DNA from: Rhytidiadelphus loreus
Lineage: Eukaryota; Streptophyta; Bryopsida; Hypnales; Hylocomiaceae
NCBI GenBank assembly: GCA_947034895.1
Contig: OX344764.1
Span: forward strand, 37,760,935-37,824,934
DNA: 64,000 bases
Reading direction: 5' to 3'
Shown: positions 11,794-24,890 of the stretch, in pieces
Layout of the letters: each line of letters opens with the position of its first letter
How positions within the stretch are numbered: the stretch's first letter is position 1
Translations under genes and position numbers: made by a program
Notes under the pieces: generated by a model
Database searches by the model: none
What the model saw: the letters and a program-made list of their open reading frames with translations, nothing else
Told to the model about the DNA's origin: nothing

Positions 11794-14700
11794 CTAGAGC
11801 TTTTTGTACTGTTCAATAAGCTTTGATGCATGCAATCGAGATGACGGTTCCGTTGTGCAACCAAGACTCCGCAAGAATGCGATCTGAGCATAAGAAGGAA
11901 AGTTTTAAGTAAAGGGTTGAATTTCAACAAACAATTATACGTGGAATATGCAGTGTCATACCAGGTTTCAAGGTAATATAAGATAACCTGCTTTGCTGTA
12001 GCAGCTGCAGTACTCATGGAACGCTCACTGCCCAGTTGTTGAAAATGATCCTGTACACGGCGAGTCGTCCAAAATGTCGATACAATGTCGGCTCAATATA
12101 CTCTAATATTTTCAAATCAAATTTCGGAAGTTGAATGCCTTCTCTGCATGCAGCTTAGCTGTAATATTCATATTCATTATTCATAATTCCATCGTAGGGC
12201 TCCTCTGATCTACTCGAAACATGCTGAACAAAAAAATGTGCGACTTACTTGACGCTCAGCCTGGAGCAATGCACGTTCTTCCGGTGGCAATCGTCCCCAC
12301 TTGATTGCCTGAGTGGTCAACACACATCCTTTGTCAGCGCTTACCCACATATACCCTTGTGCAAACGCTTCTTTGAAAAGTGTAACAGATTGATATCCAA
12401 GGATCAAGAGGTAACACTTACATTCGTTGCAAAGGCAAGAGCTGCATTATCCCTCAAACAGCACTTCAGAGCGATTAACACCCCCTGCGAGGTACCCCAA
12501 CCTATGTCAGCATTCTAGTTTTCCAGGTGATGATTAACTCTAGAATAATCATGCTGGAAATCTGCGGGTTGCGTACATGTGAACGATAGTAGATTCAATC
12601 AAAGTAAACGAGGATGTGTATTCGACCATTTGCGACAAATGAAGCCACTAGCTCAATTGAGCTTGAAGTTCATGTAGCAGCACTAACTCCCATGAGTGTG
12701 GGATTGCAAAGTTGAACAACACTTAAAAGTAATCGATAATTCTTTTCTGCAGCAAAGGTCGCCTTTGCATACATTATTTGAAACATTATTCACAACCAAT
12801 GGTGACAGATTCTAGCAAGACATACTCCGTCGGTCAGAGTTGTAGTTTAACGAGCTGCAGTACCTTATTCTTGGTAGTCTTGCTCCGCAATCGCTCGTCC
12901 ACAACAAAACCTACCTGTATTAATACGATTACCCGACATGGTTGTCAGCTTTAAAACAACCTTTAACCCCTTTAGGACCAGGGGTAGTCCAAATTTCCAA
13001 AAATGAGATGAGTTAATAAAGTAAAACTTGTGCTCTTCAAATAATAAATATTTGGAGTTTATAATTTTCGAGAACGGCATGTAATGATAGAAAACTAAAC
13101 ACAATTATCTAAAAAAAGTTTGCTATCATTGATGATTCAAAATTTAAACGCCTGGTCTTTAAGGGGTTAAGAGATCGCACAAATACCAGCAGACTAAATA
13201 TACAGCTAGCTACGCATACTATGGCATACTTTGATCCGGATCATCCACAAAGACCCGAGTGGCCAAACGGCGTGGTGACCGAGAGAAGCTTACACCGCAC
13301 GTATAACAGGAGTGAATTCATCTTATCTGTGAGAATTCGACGTCACATAACGGTTCCGTTATGACAGATTTGCGACATAAAATAACATGCTAATTATTGC
13401 AGCTCTAATACCTTCGATAGCAGGCGCTTAGGATCCTGAAATGCAGGCTTCCTAGCCCAGGTGTGGAATAATGCAGCAACTGTAGAGCGTGCCTCCATGT
13501 TGAACCTGCAAGAGCGAATTTTCATTTCAACTTACGTGCCTGGTACAGAATTCTCGTAAGAAATGTAAGACTCATCCAACTGAACAACCTCAACAAGCCT
13601 CGTAATAACAATAACCCTAAGAAAATTGCAACGAAGTAGACAATTTCTGTAGTTTCAGACAGTCATAAGTATTTCTGATATTTCACCCTTTTAAAAAAGT
13701 GCTTGCGGTTGCTCCATAGTCAGTGTCTGCGAATGGTACGCTTTCCATATCTTCATTTTTTTTTTGTTTCTCACATGCACCTTCCTCGCATGAAAAGCTA
13801 TTATGCACATCATTCAGGTCAACTGGACAATCAACGTCTTGCATTGCTGTACTCCCTAACACGCCTCCAGTTGACCTTCCGGACACGTCGACAAGTTTAG
13901 GGTTTAGACGACAGCCGGAAGAAGTACCGCTCACTGGTATTGCACCCGAGGAATTCTTTTGCTCGGAATCTCCCTGTACCTCATCAGGCAGATTAACAAA
14001 TGTTTTAGCTTAAACAAGAATCTAGAAGAAAGGATAAATTATGGCAATCACAGATAGAAAAATAAAATGATTATCACTAAGACTTCGATATTAAGGTAAG
14101 TCTTTATAGCTGCATGATACAGTTAGTATGTGTTGGATAATTACGTATATAGTCTATTTACATGTATATTCACTATCTCAAGATAGTAGTACTCCTATAA
14201 TCTGCAACTAATTTCTGCATTTTCAACTATTTGGTTATTCAATTACGAATTGCTCGAGAATTTCGTCCACCTGGAAATGTAGAAGATGACGTGGCAACTC
14301 TTTCAAAAATCGAGAAGGCTGTAGGACCTGCAATAAAATTCCTCCCGTCAGAAGAAGTAATATAAAAACTGCATGGGGATAATAATTTCTATCGGCAGAT
14401 CGAATCGGCAGAGATGCAATGGCGTTTACTTAATTTTCAAATCATCAACTAGATTTCGTTAAACATGTGCTAGTTAATGATACTACGCCATCTAGCATTG
14501 CACTGTCTAACCTGGCGTTGATTGTCCACCACCACATAGCAGATAAAGAGCTTTTTGCGTGCACGAGTCATGGCCACATAGAAGAGGCGCCTTTCTTCCT
14601 GTTGAACAAGTGATATTATACAATTCAGAAAGAGATCAAGCATAATCGTCAGCTGCAACTAGGGTTCTTGAACATAGCAGGACGGTCAAGCGTGACTAGT

Positions 14701-17700
14701 CAGAAACTCCCTGACCCTGGGTCTGACCTTGAACATGGGCTCCAGAACATGATGAGAAACCTAGAGACTCTAAAACAAAATTTCGTAAATTTAACACTAT
14801 ATCTCCAATTGACCGCACAATAATTCTGCCATTTTCAAATGCAACAGTCCGAAGTAATTGATAGGAACTAGACGGAAAATTGTCTGTACCTCGAGGGAGC
14901 AGGCGCCTTCTCCGACTTGACCTCTTCCCTCATTCAGTAAGGGTGTCTCTGTGTCGTTCGCCTTCAAGTAAGCCATGCAAAAATTCGGCACGAGCGTTGG
15001 CAACATGCTTGAATGTAAGTTATCGATAGATTCACTTAACAAGACACAGAGACCTTATCTATGTCTGCTACTGATTCAGGAGGAAAACTCCGCATGAAGT
15101 ACAATATTGCTGCCCTAGGGATCAGAAGGAATGGTCCAACAACTGCAATCTAAGTCTAGCGGCCTACCAGTATTAGAACTACTAGGGACACACGTTTTAA
15201 TTCAAAACACATCTAGAAGTGACCTCATCTTATCTATTTTTGTCCAAAACCACACTCTCGAACTTTGTATCTATGAAGCAACAATTGGAAAAAGAAAGCA
15301 TGAACAACCTAAGTATGCATGTTCCTCCAATGCAACAACAGCACCATGCAAGCAGCCATGAACTTCTGCAAGCGTTGATAACGTTACCTTTACAATGTAG
15401 ACGGAGTCCCATTCCAAACCCTTGGACTGTAGCCATAAAGATGAACAAGATGAGTACATTAACAGAACACATTTCACAAACGTTTTCTTCCAATTTTGAA
15501 CCTTGGAAATAGGAGACGTCAGATTAGGCTTCATCAGACTCTTACAATGCAATTAATGGAATCTCAGGCAAATTAATAAATAATGACAGGTCAGTAAAAG
15601 AAGTCTGGGCATTTACGAGTCTAATTAAAAAGAGATAATATTTCAATCGGTACAATAAGATGCAAGCGAGATCAAGAAATAAGATCCGTCAATCCCCAGG
15701 TAAGCCACCCTATTTGTGCCACGATTCGGTTGTGACCTTTCAGTGCCACTATGTGCCAGTGGTATAACATTTCAAACTTTGGAATGTAAACTTTTCGTAC
15801 GTTGATCACAATGTGCCACAAATAGTCTCACGGCACAAATAGGGAGGCACGCATGGAGCAAGACAGCATATATCACCCTAACCCTTAGAAGAGGGCAGTT
15901 GGCTTCAATATCTGGGTTGCAAGGAAACTAAAGATCGAAGAAGCACCTGATGCATTGTTGTTAATGTTACCGAATTCTTGTTATCTTGTCTTCTCTGATG
16001 AAAATTGTTTGATTCTCGACTCACTAGATGATCCAAGAAAGCTTTGAGTACCGGCAGACAACCGTCTGCCACGTTAGGATCTTGACAACACACAATTGAT
16101 TCGTCTCCGTCTTCGTGTGAGGATGATCTGTAGAAGTTGCTCAAGAATTCGTTGACGTCATCAAGGAAGTACTCGAGGACCTACACTTCAAGCTACCACG
16201 TGTCATTTCTGATATTACTGCTATCTTCAAACTATTGTGGGCAGACCACTCGTGAAACGAAGATAGTAATAGTTAACAAGAAAGAACTAAGGGAAACTTT
16301 AGAAAGCCATAATTAAAAATCAAAATATTTTAGAAAATGAAGAATTGTCCAGAATTTCATTACCAAGACCCCGAAGAGTGCGACCAATGATTCTATAGAA
16401 ACCTGGCAGTGTTCTGAAAATATCAAAGCCGGATCTCAGATGATTTGCCAGCGACAGTAGACTGACTATGATATGTCTTAGGCCACAGAAAAAAATTCTT
16501 CAGCATTATCACGTGTGCACCCGCCCTCTGAATAATAAGAGCTATAAACCTACTGTTCTAAAGTGGAAGTGGAAGTGGAATTACCGTTCGGGGGTCGTCA
16601 TCCTCATTCAAGAGCTTTCCTCCATCCTCGTCCACTACTGCGCGTGAATTAAAGACGGGCTTCTACATTCCGTAATTGCAAGACACATTAAACTTCTTCT
16701 AGTGCAGTTGTGTACGCTACATACCTATCGTTGTGAAGTATAACGTACACGTATAATCAAGTAAAGATAACCTTATCTTTGGTAGAAGAAATATTAAGAT
16801 TGACCTAGAAATTATATCACCCTTTCAGTTGAGGTACAACGAGCTTACTTGAGGCAGCAAGTTGACGACAGCCGTGATTAACCCAGATAATGAACGCTCC
16901 TAGTAAAAGAACAGCACAAAATAGGTCAGGTTGGCACCTCATATAACTTAAGTTTTTCACGATTTCAGACATTGAGTGCTTGTCGTACCTTGCAGCAGCA
17001 CTTAAGGACGAGATTCTAAGGTTCTATTGTAGAGCAGGCAATGGTTCCAAACAGTACACAGATCAGAGTCACGAAATATATAGGAGCTATTGTCGTGACG
17101 TGGTGCATTAAGTTCAGTTTATGGTTACGCTTTTCAACTACCGGTACCTTGTGTGCAAGGCGGTGCACCATATCAACAGAAGTGAGCACTCTCCTCCCCA
17201 GAGCAAGCTGCTTCCTGCCCAGGCTCAAACACGAAACCCAAAACGTGGGGTGAAAAATCTAAGATCAATCAAGAGGACCTTAGGTTGCATTTGTTCCACC
17301 TATTCTTCTGCCTTCCAGTGCGAACTGCTAAACATACTATTTACCCTAGAAAACTTATAAAAACCACTCTATGAGCTCGGCAAATCACAAACGCACAGGA
17401 ACCCCTTGGTCTTGTGCGTCATGTTTGAAACTTAAGTTAGAATTGCGATGTTGATAAGAAGTGCAAATGTCAGTTCAACAGGAAGAAGTCGAAAATTCAG
17501 ACCTGCTGAAAGTTCCCGAAACCTTAGCAGTAAAAATCGTTCGTGCAGCATGGTAGAAACTGGACTTACTACTTTTGGCAACTTTGTCTACATATTCTAC
17601 AACCTGCAAATGGAAGCACAAGAAACCATCAATACAACGTACTAATTAGATTAATTCATGCTCAAAAAGTCTGTTATGAAGCTCAAAATGTAATGTAATG

Positions 17701-20700
17701 TTAGACTAATTAATGTAATGTTGGAGATTCTATACGCCGAGATCAGAGAACCATCTTAAACCAGTGATCACATTGTACGATCCATGCGTGAAAAAATATT
17801 TCGTTCAGATTATTTCAAACGGAAAGAATAAGATGCATCTTAACACTAACCCTTTTAGATTCGGATCTGTCTCCAGGATACAAGGCCTTCAGAACTCGAC
17901 GCCAATAAATGTCCGTGTGGCCTGGAAGAACAGTCCAGAGCATTGACATCACGTTCTTTATAATCTGCACCAAATTTACAAATCATACAGTCAACATGCC
18001 TATTTGGATGGCCACATGAGCTTCTGAAAATTTCAAACTCAAATTTCCTTAACATTGCATCTCAGAGAAAATGGGCGGTATTTACTTTCTTGCGATAGAA
18101 AGCAACTCCGTGTACATTAAATGGAATCTTTCGAGATCGAAACGCAGCCTGAAACATTCTTCCAGTCACCTGCACGCCATTGAATCAAGTGTCACTATTT
18201 AAAAGCGGAGGCAGAAAAATGCGTGTACGAGAAATAATAATATGATGCCGAGTCAATTTATGACATAAGACACTCGAAACGCACATACCTGGCGACGGTA
18301 CAGCACAGCTATGGTTCCAAATGCAGGGACCGACGAATCCTTATCAGAACAATTCATAAGAATGGAGTCCACGACGAATGAACATTCTGCTGCCTCCGTT
18401 CGACACTCCATCACCGCAATCTACTTGCAATAACCCATAAAAATTAGCTTCGTATGCAAGGCTTGTCAATTCATTCTTTAAATAATCGTTAACAAATTGG
18501 GATAAGGAAAAATTTCGTCACATCAATATGAGAGCGGCATAGACTTATAGGCAGCAATGAGACGGAAGAAATAAACTATTAAAATTAAAGTCTCCTGAAT
18601 CCCTAGGCATAAAATTGATTAACAGGTTCCATTCGATAGGCTTGAAATCTAATAATTGATTGAATTAGAAGCGGCAAAACATGGAACTGTGTTTTACGAT
18701 AGGATACCTTTTCTCCAATATCGTTGTCTGTATGGGCTTGTTTGTCTTGGCAACGTTGCTTATTGCACTTTATTAATGAGGTGGCAGCGTCCACGATACA
18801 GCGCGTGGATCGATAATTCTGATGCAGTCTTACCTGCCAACAGAGCGCATCAGGAAGGGGATTCAATCAAACAATCTAAAACAAACATATTAACACAGGT
18901 CTCCTCCAATGCGACCAATACATCATATCCTACTAAAACATTACACATCACACTGGCTTGAATTCATTGTTATGATGTAATGATCGAGTCCGATCAAGTA
19001 TTACGAAACACCCCAGAAATGCAGGCCAGTTTCGATAGTAACAAGCTCCATGATTGCCGGAAAATCTGGTGTGTTAGGATTACAAACATAGTACCTCCTT
19101 GAGGAGAGGAAAATCTTGGCGAAAAGAGTCAAATCCAGAAGCATTCGCTCCGTTGAAGCTAAAAATGGACTGCAAACAGTAAGAAGAACGTAATATTAGT
19201 GAGTGAGAAGTTTCTGCCATTCCGGATGACTGGAAACATTGATCACTCACAAAAAGTGACTCGGCTTAAAGACATATGCATCCAAATCTCGTGTTGGCTT
19301 AATTAATATCAATGCCTCGCTGTACTCTTTCCTGGTCCAAATTAGCGAATAGTGTGTTGAAATATTTATAGTAATAACGTTGTTCAAATCCCGCATAGCC
19401 AAACTTGCATTAAAGCAGCTGAATGTTGGTCATGTCCGGACTGGGAAAAAATGGAGATAAAACAAACGACGCCTATTCCACAAGTCACAACGATAGGAAT
19501 CGTGGATAGAAATAAACCTGGTCATCATCACCAACAACAGTGACACGATTGTGTGATGCAAGAAGCCGAAGGAATCGATATTGCATGGTGCTCGTGTCTT
19601 GAAACTCGTCCACCAACACACAAGTCCATGTTTTCTGACATTCACTCAACACTGCCATAATACTTCAGGCACTTGAATTTCGTGTGACACATCACTCACA
19701 CGGTACATAATTCACATGGCGAGAAGGACTAAGATTTCCACTGATCTGAGATTGGTTGTGATGTACCTTCGGAATTCTTCTCAAGTAGGGATACCGCGAA
19801 AGTGATAAAATCATGGTAATCAAGTGCATCACAAGTGGCCAAGGTTGCCTCATAATGCCTCAACACAGCGGCCTGCAGCAAGAAAGATCAATAATCGCAA
19901 CGCTCTATAACACTAGCGAAATTCTATGGTCTTTAGACAGCTGAATCGCTGCCCTGATGAAATCAAAGATACGTAAGAAAATCAAATCAATATACAATCG
20001 ATCTTACCCCAAGTGCATTTCCCTTTTTCTCGTAATCCAAGGAAGTCCTTCCAGCGGCTTTGGCCTACAAGAACACACATCAGCTCCTAGTAAGAACCTT
20101 CACTACAAAGACCGTTATCAAAGAGACATAATTGGTCCAAGATCCTACTGGTATATGAGGGCTCGATACAGTGACCGAATCAGGAGAAATGATAAGGCAT
20201 ATTTTGCTGGGGTTTCAAACTTACTTGCGTAACAAACTGTTGCCATTTCTTGGCCTTGTCTTTCCACATTGCCGGATTGAAGTCACTCCCTGTTTCATTT
20301 TCTTTTGCTTCTGAAGAATCGTTCTCAACTGCACCACCCGGAAGAGTCTGAATTTCTAACGAAGCTAGTCGAGTTGCCTCAATTACAGCCCTCCTTTGCT
20401 GCCCATGCCCATACACGAGGAACTCTACGGAGCGTCCTAACCTGCCAAGACGACGGTTACAGCTAGAGTTACTGCTCTAAAACTAAACCTCGCAACTGAA
20501 TCGTACATTTACATAAAGCATTAGAAGGCAGAAGGCAGATTTGTTTGTTTTACAAACATTGCCCCAGTAAGCTAGACCTATTTTATACATTATAATCTGG
20601 AAAAGGAGGTGATTTTCTCCTGTGCTCGACTCACTCACTTATCTGCATGAACCCGGCAAAGCTGTAGACAAAAGGAGTGAAATGTTGAAATTGTGAGCTC

Positions 20701-22775
20701 CTTCGAAATAGTTTTGCCAGTTGCTACCGCCACACGTTGTCTCATCTCACTCGCTGCAGCGGTGGTGAAGGTCATGGCTAAAATACTCTTTGCTTCTACT
20801 CCCTGCAGAATACTTAAAAAGTGAAGGTATGAGCTCGCGATTTCATTTATTCAGAACTCAGAATTGAATCAATTACAGAGAAATATAAACCTGACGATGC
20901 TATTCCATTTCAGTCATAGACACCGAAGTATGTGATGCACCCGCAGTAATGATAGTGACGGCCATTCGTTATACCTCTCTTAGAAGAGTCAAAAGTCTCG
21001 CAACCATTGTGGATGTCTGCAAAGCACATTCTGGACGGCATTAGGGCAACAGGAGCAAGGTCACATATATCCGACGAGTAGCACAGGAAGTACAAAAGCC
21101 ATTTGTGCCCAGGAGTTCTGCGACCACACCTTTCCACTTCCAGGTCCTGCCAATATGAGCAACGGCTTCAAGGTATCACTAATAGCTGCCTCCCTTTGAG
21201 ACTCGTTCAATTTTGTCAAGTAGTCTGCTGGAAGTTCTGTCTGACAAGTGGTTTTGTCATTTGCTGCAATAGTCAAAGGCTGAGAGACCGAAGGACAAGA
21301 ACTGGCAGTGATCACTCTAGCAGGAGAGGACTTAAGCTTAGAAACAGCTGGAGGGATTCCTTCAGTCTTAGTAATAGAATTCACTGTGGAATACTGCGTC
21401 TCCCTGATATTAGCAAGATCTTCATCAGATATGATATGCAGCTCATCCAAAGCAGAGTCTCCTGCGGTTGTAGGCTCTCCTCCAAGTCCTCCACCTGCTG
21501 ATGCAAAACGTTCAAGGGCGCGAGAAGACACACTAACAGATTCCGTCACACTTAGGGACGCAGAAGAAGCTGGCCGTTCCTTAGCTCGCATATTCAGGTC
21601 AAGGATTCCTTCTTGCGTAATTCCTGATTCCAGCACGATAGAATCATGCAGAGGAGAGAGAGAATTGATAGAGCACGGCCTTGACAAAATCTTGACCGGG
21701 GACTCGATGGATGGAATAGAAACCGTAACCGGACAATTTGACTGTTTCTTGCAAATGTCGTCTAATTCTTTCAGAGTTTCTTCGTCAAAATCTTCGCAAA
21801 TATCTCCAGGCAAAACATATCCGAAGTCATTTTCTCTTGGTAAACAATTTTTGGATGATACATCAAGCGCAGGGGAGGGGGATGACATTTGCATCTTGCT
21901 CGAGCCATCCGAAAAAGGTTCTCCACTGCGAGTACCTTTGAAGTCGAAGCAAGTCGCGGGTGATTTGCGAGCTGCTCCCGACTGAAAAATCGGCAGGAAA
22001 TTATTCTCTGATAAAATTCCAAGGGGTGCCCTTTCCCTTCTATCTGGCAGAGTTGCAATGCACATCCTCTTAGCAGGGGCTGGACTCCTGGTACAAAAAT
22101 CAAGATAATCAAGAGTCTCAGATAGCAGCAATACGTACACCACATGAACGCGGATGCATCAGACATCATCATAACTCTCAAGAGGTTCACTTAGTCGTCT
22201 GATGCAATCTAATTGATCGAGAATCGTTTTCAAACAAATTCTACGCAATACAAAAATTGCAGGTGTTTCAAGAACACGCTTAGACTATTGATGTGCCGAA
22301 GTGTAGTTTGAATGAAATCGATGTGCCAAAGTGTAGTTTGAATGAAATGTGCATCATAATGCCAATAAGAAAATTGTAGCAAGCAATTCAATTGATAGCG
22401 AAGAATTTCCAAACAAATCCTTTGCATTCTAACAATTGCAGGTATTTCAAGAAAACACTTAGGCTATTCAAAAATTCCATTTCCTGAAGTGCTGGTTAAG
22501 CTAAATGCGGTACACAGTGCCAAGAGGAAAATTGTAGCAAGTCGTTGAAAAGTAACACACCTGAAGCTTGGAGGTACTTGAGCACACACTCCGCCGTGAG
22601 ATACCTCCACCGGAGATTCATTTTCTGATGTGCAATGCACTAGAGGTAGCGGCGACAGTGGACTTGAAGTAGAATGGGAATGCGAACGCTTCTGCGCGAG
22701 TTTCGCTTTCGCCGCACGGAAATTGTCGGTAATCCTCCGTTGCTGCTGCTCGCTGAGCTTAGAGCTCGACATCAT
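11794..22775 (-). CDS. UvrD/Rep-type DNA helicase, SRS2-like, 29 exons, 1307 aa
   Basis: Exons read down the minus strand: 22775-22561, 22087-21130, 21016-20975, 20802-20639, 20441-20225, 20064-20008, 19872-19767, 19651-19518, 19169-19095, 18833-18708, 18420-18289, 18169-18086, 17964-17851, 17603-17503, 17223-17148, 16899-16849, 16659-16585, 16180-15947, 15426-15388, 14961-14890, 14598-14512, 14327-14271, 13973-13687, 13505-13412, 12914-12864, 12484-12422, 12308-12249, 12050-11988, 11883-11794. Phases agree throughout. Superfamily 1A motifs: Q-motif and Walker A GPGSGK (386-391), Ia [16 protein letters not shown] (601-605), III GDDDQ then [16 protein letters not shown] (661-666), V SKGLEWD (~988), [13 protein letters not shown] (~1031). 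The ~360-residue N-terminus is low-complexity. The conserved C-terminus ends [15 protein letters not shown]. It resembles plant SRS2-like helicases (Arabidopsis At4g25120), implying a nuclear role in restraining recombination. Start could be the first or second of two adjacent ATGs. Exon 23's acceptor could be 6 bp upstream. Confidence 0.93.
12967..13166. mobile_element. piggyBac-type MITE in helicase intron 24
   Basis: TTAA target sites lie at 12963-12966 and 13167-13170. The ends between them are CCCCTTTAGGACCAGG and CCTGGTCTTTAAGGGG, inverted with one mismatch. The 200 bp interior is AT-rich and non-coding. A TTAA site with CCC/GGG ends is the piggyBac signature. Confidence 0.85.
22231..22545 (-). 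repeat. Duplications inside helicase intron 1
   Basis: Two ~180 bp copies share CAAACAAAT, ACAATTGCAGGT, TTTCAAGAA and AAAATTGTAGCAAG blocks (about 22231-22410 and 22412-22545). Within the first is a ~31 bp tandem duplication beginning GATGTGCC (near 22290 and 22320). Confidence 0.7.
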
Positions 22776-23730
22776 TGACTCCTCCTAAAATTGCACGCAT
22801 TGCGAGCCATATCTGGCCTACACTTACAAGACAATCAGCACGCAGGACTTCAACACTAATCGTTCTGCAATTTCGGTGATCAACGGAGACAATTAGAAAA
22901 ACCGTTTACATATTCGTGATCTCGTCATCGAAATCTAAAGAAATTTCGTAACTGCAAGAGTCGAGACAATCCAATGGAAAAGCATGAAGTATCACAATTC
23001 TCGAAAAGGACGCCCACATTCTCCACGAATTTCTAAAATGGTCAAAACCGAAAGCTTCACCGAGAAGCTAGCTTTCAAACATACCGGTAAGTTAGTTTGG
23101 CGGGAACTGAAACAGTATCTACCACGTGGACTCGAAAGGTACATTTCTCTACATCCTCAATTCGAAGGTGGGCCCAGCTCAGTTGGCACATGAGCTTGAG
23201 TTGGCACGGTGCCCGGCCAAGCACACGGTGGTTGGTCACAGCCATAGGACCGCGGCCCTAGCAAAATTGAAGTAAGGTGAAACACCCATTACCATTCTGC
23301 AGCCCAATTCCATCAATAGACCAGCCCAATTCCGTCACCAACTTTGGCCCCAATTCCCTTCCTTTTATGACAAAATCAGAAAATTCTATGACAGAATCAG
23401 GGATTTTATGACAACAAAGGTTATGTGTCACTCCATTAATAGAAAAAATCTAGTACTTGATTAGGCGGTAATGGGTTGTTTAGGGGACAATTTTGACCTC
23501 ACTCTATAAGTGGTTTTATAATTTCAAGGCTGACCACTTCAAAAATTCACGGAAATTACAATTTTATTAGGAAAATTATAATTCCATTTGGGTTTGATCT
23601 ATGAAATAAAAACACACCTTTGAAAAATATGTGGTCTTCTTGAAATCAACCCAAGATAGTCAGATTGCAAATTAGGGGGGTAATAGGTAGTTCTACCTTA
23701 TTGTGCCCTTGACAAAATTACAAGACTATA
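22776..23730. other. Helicase 5' flank and intergenic DNA
   Basis: Contains the presumed helicase promoter reading to the left; no clear TATA box was fixed. The frame at 22984-23193 has no recognisable features. Confidence 0.4.
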
Positions 23731-24890
23731 GTACAATTTCATTGTTTTGCGGGGCTTGCACAAAATAGATACAATGATGATTTTAGGATTTTAGGTGGCA
23801 AGGTAGGATTTAGGGCAACAAGTTCAAATTTGGATGTTGTCTTCTATCCCACATATCTCACACAAGTTGTTTTACCTCCTATCACCCCATATGTATATTA
23901 AAAACTTGTCTTTTCAAATTTAAATATAAATAATGGATGGCTTTTGAAGAAAAGTGGGTCATAGACGAATACATGTGGAATTCAATAAGTGATGTGGTTA
24001 AAATTCTATTAGTGGTATGAATATTTTTTTGGAGCACTTGTGAGCACTTCCTCCATTAGATGAGATTTCAGATTGCGGGAGGGCTGTGAGTTCCCAGCCT
24101 GTTCCCAACGTGGGAACTGCGCTACAGCAGCACTCCCGCAGCGCAGTGACGTGGCATGGAGACTGCCACGTCACTTTTCGGAAAAAAAAAATTAAAATTA
24201 AAATTTTTTTTTTGCATTTTGAAAAGTTTTTTTTTTTTTTTTAAAGTGACGTGGTAGCGCTTGTATTCGCAGGGATGGGAGGGAACTACTGGGAACTAGG
24301 CACTGGGAGGTGCTTGAAACGGCCCTCCAGGACCCTAGAATCCCTTCTAATGTTTAAAAACATCATTGCATTCTCTTACTTTTCAAAGAAAATTTTGGTA
24401 GAAAATACTCACAACATTGTTTTCAAATTCTACTAAAAACAACATTTTGTAGAATAATTCAGACAACATTTTTTGAAGTTCTTATGAGACATAGAAGTAA
24501 CATTATTGTAAGTATTTTCTATCAAAATTTTCTTTGAAAAGCAAGAAAATACAATGATGTTTTTAAGGAGGAAGTACTCATAAGTGCTCCAAAAGAAAAT
24601 TCATACTACTAATAGAATTTTGACCATAGCATTTATTGAATTCCACATCTAATCACCTAAGGCTCACTTTTCTTCAAAAGCCATCCATTCTATGCATTTA
24701 GATTTGAGATGACAAGTTCTTTATATACATATAGGGTGATAGGAGGTAAAACAATCCATGTGGGATATATGGGATAGAAGAAGACATCCCAATTTGAACT
24801 TGTTGCCCTAAATCCTACCTTGCCACCTAAAATCCTAAAATCATCATTGTATCTATTTTGTGCAAGACCCGCAAAACAATGAAATTGTGC
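23731..24890. repeat. Large foldback: 386 bp inverted arms, ~89 bp spacer
   Basis: The right arm is 24505-24890 (386 bp). The left arm is 23731-24053 plus 24353-24415, also 386 bp once the MITE at 24054-24352 is removed. Arms are clearly homologous along their length with scattered substitutions. Such a transcript would form a long double-stranded RNA. No coding frame; the frame starting at 24251 lies in the MITE. Confidence 0.88.
24054..24352. mobile_element. MITE, CATTAG-ended family, copy 2, inserted in a foldback arm
   Basis: The ends CATTAGATGAGATT and AATCCCTTCTAATG are imperfect inverted repeats. It contains the palindrome GTGACGTGGCA / TGCCACGTCAC around GGAGAC, a poly-A/T core and CTTGAAACGGCCCTCC near the right end. 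The opposite arm of the foldback is an empty site (CTTCCTCCTTAAAAACATC) and shows no net target duplication. Confidence 0.85.

Noticed and set aside
21308..21985. 225-codon plus-strand frame
   Set aside because: Antisense to helicase exon 2, which has correct splice borders and continues the helicase frame.
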